Positions 61,194-64,000 of a stretch of 64,000 bases of DNA are shown piece by piece. Position numbers and translations under genes: made by a program. Source of the DNA: Pedobacter paludis (lineage in GTDB: Bacteria; Bacteroidota; Bacteroidia; Sphingobacteriales; Sphingobacteriaceae); assembly GCF_003173575.1 (NCBI RefSeq), contig NZ_QGNY01000005.1, positions 372,001 to 436,000 of the forward strand. The letters are read 5' to 3'. The notes under the pieces were generated by a model. It saw nothing but the letters and a program-made list of their open reading frames with translations. It had not been told where the DNA came from and ran no database searches. Numbering within the stretch: position 1 is the first letter of the stretch; every line of letters starts with the position of its first letter.

Positions 61194-62400
61194 TTATTTT
61201 TTAACCAAATAAAAGGCAACTCCTTCCCTTATATAATTACTTGGAATTGTTGTACTTGTACTCAAATAATGATCACCATTGTAACGATTGTAGTAAGAAT
61301 AAACAGGATTCGTATTATTCGCTGATACAGAATAAGCATAGCCAAGTATTCCTTCATATTGATAACCAGAATAGTTACCTTGATTTAAAGTATAATAATG
61401 ATCGCCATTTCCTGCATTGTAATATCTATATATAGGCATGGTTCCTTGTATCTGAGATGCATGAATATAACCTAATAAACCTTGATTAGTATATCCAGAG
61501 ATCTGGGCATTATATTTGGGTTGTATAAAAATGATCCCCTAATCCTCCATTATAATACTCATATACTGCAATTGGGACTGGCGGATTAGGTAACTGTCTT
61601 AAAACATAAAAAGCAACTCCTTCATAAGCATATCCAGAAAAACTAGAATATTGACTAACTAAATAATGGTCGCCATTTCCTTGATTAAAGTATTGATATA
61701 CAGGTTCACTATTAGGTTGCTGATTATCGTAAACATAGCCTGCAATCCCTTCGAATGTATATCCAGGAATACTGCTTTGAGATGTTGGATAATAATGATC
61801 TCCAGAAACACTATTATAATAACGATAGATGGGGATTGTTCCAGGTTCAAAATTTGGAAAAACATATCCCAATATCCCTTCTTTTTTATAGCCTTGAATA
61901 TTTGTTTCTAGAGTTGTATAATAGTGATCGCCATTTCCCTTGTTATAATATCGAAAAAATGGAACACTATTTGGAACAGGTGGTGGTTGAATAGGACCTG
62001 TGAAAATATTAGATGGCCCATTCTGAACACCACCAATCCCTACCATTAAAAAATAATTTCCATATGGCAAATTTGGTATATCCTTTTCAATAAAGCCACT
62101 TAGTTCGGTTGTTCCAATGTTTTGAAATAATACTCCATCCTTAAATAAATACCAAGTCAATGTGCTCCATCCAATATGACCTGTCACTAGATCAGCCGAA
62201 CCTTGTATACGGTATTGATTACCATCAAGATTCATAATATTTAAAGTGATATTATTCACAGCCATTATAGTACCTGGTGCAATACCCATAATTACTTTGC
62301 TAGAATTATTACCTGGATTAAAATTTTCTTTAATAATTTCCTTTTTACAAGAAGTTAAGACGATTATAAGAAACGATATTATCAATACAATTTTTTTCAT
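61194..62400 (-). pseudogene. DUF5648-type six-repeat lipoprotein, frameshifted by one base
   Basis: The first frame (62400-61510) gives a lipobox (IVLTSC, Cys18), a beta-rich region and, from residue ~147, repeats of ~44 residues with the core YRYYNxxxGDHYY, stopping after GDHFYTTQI. The second frame (61439-61194) continues with two more repeats. Removing one A from the AAA tract at 61515-61517 turns TTQI-stop into TTQYNAQISGY and joins them into one 401-residue protein with six repeats. Repeats 3 and 6 end GVAFYV/GVAFYL, the others GILGY or GIAGY, so the array is 3+3. The repeats match the DUF5648 type, function unknown. It may be a real mutation or a base-call error. Confidence 0.85.
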
Positions 62401-62514
62401 TTAAGATATTTTTTTCACAAAAAAACTAACTTAAAATATTATTTTTGACAATCCCTTGTTATCATTAATTACTAATTATTTATTATTAGTTGTCATTATA
62501 GATTGACCTTCTAA

Positions 62515-62727
62515 ATGCTTGACATCGGAATTACTTTAAGAAAATATAGGGATAAGCATCGCTACACCCAACAGTTTGTTGCCAATTGTATAGGAATAAG
62601 TCGCGTAGCTTATCGGAAATGGGAAAACAATAGCATTGAATTTTCAATATTACAACTAAAAAAAATCTCCGATTTATATTGTGTACCTATTGATGTGTTA
62701 ATTAAAGAATCATACTTAGTGATTTAA
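62515..62727 (+). CDS. XRE-family DNA-binding protein
   Basis: The protein has 70 residues, essentially one helix-turn-helix domain: TLRKYRDKHRYTQQFVANCI and GISRVAYRKWENN, then LKKISDLYCVPIDVL. Lacks any effector domain. It lies between the broken lipoprotein and the LacI-type gene; targets unknown. Confidence 0.88.
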   Translation: MLDIGITLRKYRDKHRYTQQFVANCIGISRVAYRKWENNSIEFSILQLKKISDLYCVPIDVLIKESYLVI

Positions 62728-62812
62728 TCTGTATCTGGACAAAGACATAAAAAGATATAACATTTATTTAATTTCTTTATTATTATGAAAAATTCTTATG
62801 CAAATCTATTAT

Positions 62813-63829
62813 TTATTTTCCCCTACTCGATCCCCTTATATTTAAAATAGCTGGCAATACAATTTGTCTACTTGATGTATTTTTATTGGTACCATTTAAT
62901 TTAGAAAGCATAATCTTCATAATGTTTTCTGCAATGGCTTCTAAGGGTTGTGCAATCGCAGTTACAGGTGGGTTACAGAATTCCAACAGTTCAAAATCAT
63001 CAAAAGATACCACGGCAAGATCGTCAAAAATATTGATGCCCATTTGCCTAAAAGCTCTTAATCCATCCATACAGATGTAATTAGCGGCAAATATTACCGC
63101 GTCGCATTCTTTTTCTGTTGATAGGAACTCGCTTACTTTTTTAATAGAATCTAAAGAGTTTTGATAAGGTATTTTTAAAATAAGCGGATTAAGCTTATTA
63201 TTTTTAATGGCAAGTTCGTAGCCCGAAAGCCGATCAATCATTTGCTGTTGCTCTGTATCTATAGTTACAAAAGCGATATTCTTATAGCCATTGTCAATTA
63301 AATGCTGTGTTGCCTTTTCAGTGCTGCCCTGATTATCAATAATTACATAATCCGTTTTAAGATCTGGCACATAACGATCGAAAAGGACAACTGGCGCATC
63401 TGTTTGCACTAGTTTTTTTATCTCTTCTTCCAAACCTTCAGGCAAAGCCATAATGTATCCATCTACATGCCGATCTCTAAAAATCTGCAGCAGTTCTATC
63501 GCTTTTTGTGTACTGTTACGCGAACTGCTGAATAATATTTTATATCCTTTTTCTGATGCTTTTTCGTCAATTAATCTGGCAATGCCCGAAAAAAATGGCT
63601 CTGAGATATCATCAACCAAAAACCCTATGATTTTTGTTTTCCCGGTGCGTAAACTTTGTGCGAGCGAGTTGGGCTGATAATCCAGTTCTGCAACCAGATC
63701 CAAAACTCTTTTAATAGAAGCGTCGCTTATATTATTCTCCTTAGCCTTACCATTTATTACAAAAGATACCGTAGTAATAGACATATTTAGCTGATTAGCT
63801 ATATCTTTTAACAGAACTTTCTTTTTCAT
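62813..63829 (-). CDS. LacI-family transcriptional regulator
   Basis: The protein has 338 residues from MKKKVLLKDIANQL; the frame is open 51 codons further upstream but those do not match the family. The HTH is KDIANQLNMSITTVSFVING, the hinge is LDYQPNSLAQSLRTGKT, and the periplasmic-binding-like domain ends with FCNPPVTAIAQPLEAIAENI. It should respond to a sugar or nucleoside ligand. Its target is probably to the right of the window, not the lipoprotein. Confidence 0.92.
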   Translation of the reverse strand: MKKKVLLKDIANQLNMSITTVSFVINGKAKENNISDASIKRVLDLVAELDYQPNSLAQSLRTGKTKIIGFLVDDISEPFFSGIARLIDEKASEKGYKILFSSSRNSTQKAIELLQIFRDRHVDGYIMALPEGLEEEIKKLVQTDAPVVLFDRYVPDLKTDYVIIDNQGSTEKATQHLIDNGYKNIAFVTIDTEQQQMIDRLSGYELAIKNNKLNPLILKIPYQNSLDSIKKVSEFLSTEKECDAVIFAANYICMDGLRAFRQMGINIFDDLAVVSFDDFELLEFCNPPVTAIAQPLEAIAENIMKIMLSKLNGTNKNTSSRQIVLPAILNIRGSSRGK

Positions 63830-63971
63830 TAAATTTTTTATACAATTTATTTCTACATTATAAACAGGGTAATATAATAAATTATTTAGGGCTAAACTTA
63901 ATTTCGGGAAAGATTTACGGATTGTATTCGGATTGTTATTCTGAAAAACCAAAAAGGCATAAAACGAAAAA

Positions 63972-63994
63972 GAGCAACCCATCCGGGATTGCTC
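63972..63994 (-). terminator. Terminator of a gene beyond the right edge
   Basis: On the minus strand GAGCAATCCC pairs with GGGTTGCTC (one bulge) and is followed by TTTTTCGTTTT. The gene it serves lies outside the window. Confidence 0.7.
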
Positions 63995-64000
63995 GATTAA

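Noticed and set aside
61241..61994. Rightward open frames over the repeat lipoprotein.
   Set aside because: They are the mirror of the YYN-GDHYY repeats; the lipobox and repeat conservation lie on the minus strand.
1..64000. tRNA, rRNA, prophage and transposase genes were looked for.
   Set aside because: None could be recognised on either strand.

Overview
The window reads as chromosomal DNA of a Bacteroidota bacterium, most likely Sphingobacteriaceae (Pedobacter-like). Evidence: AT-rich coding sequence, promoters of the TAnnTTTG type with almost no Shine-Dalgarno signal, a type IX secretion (T9SS) sorting domain, Oar-like TonB receptors, paired DUF1800/DUF1501 genes, and the intergenic repeat family beginning CGTCATTGCGAGG. 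No rRNA, tRNA, phage, transposase or CRISPR array is visible.

Layout: 1-6.4 kb holds the end of a TPR-like protein, a DUF1800-DUF1501 operon (the DUF1501 protein has a T9SS tail), a FabH-type ketosynthase, clpS and a thioredoxin-like gene. 6.8-12.7 kb is a three-gene RND efflux operon with a 16-bp palindrome upstream. 12.9-24.7 kb holds a SNF2 helicase, a DUF2892 protein, a DUF1080 protein, a TMEM175-type channel, aat, a second DUF1800-DUF1501 pair, a YccF protein, an array of small hairpins, and a divergent pair of lipid genes (App1-type phosphatase and diacylglycerol-kinase family). 24.7-28.9 kb runs leftward: two small genes, an M23 peptidase, a hemolysin III gene broken by a 13-bp tandem duplication, rbfA and hflX. 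29.2-32.3 kb is a short trp operon (trpE, trpG, trpC) preceded by a recognisable attenuator: a 22-codon leader peptide with two near-adjacent Trp codons, an antiterminator arm inside its last codons, and a terminator. 32.9-42.7 kb carries two amidohydrolase-family proteins, a TonB receptor, an ABC exporter and a PLDc_N membrane protein. 42.8-50.7 kb holds an MFS transporter, a leftward operon (45-residue membrane protein, ridA, EamA transporter, recG), an OmpA-family porin-like protein and a Xaa-Pro aminopeptidase. 50.7-61 kb holds meaB and a surface-glycan cluster (five glycosyltransferases, an MsbA-like exporter, an acyltransferase). 61.2-64 kb holds a frameshifted six-repeat lipoprotein, an XRE regulator and a LacI-type regulator.

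Connections: clpS and aat together imply a bacterial Leu/N-degron pathway. The two DUF1800-DUF1501 pairs suggest a two-protein exported unit in which only the DUF1501 partner has a twin-arginine signal. The glycan cluster has the parts needed to build, flip and acylate a cell-surface polymer. The strongest observations are the trp attenuator, the 13-bp slip in hemolysin III, the uniform hairpin array at 22.4-22.6 kb, and the 3+3 repeat lipoprotein with a one-base frameshift. All functional calls come from reading the sequence and family knowledge; no search was run.
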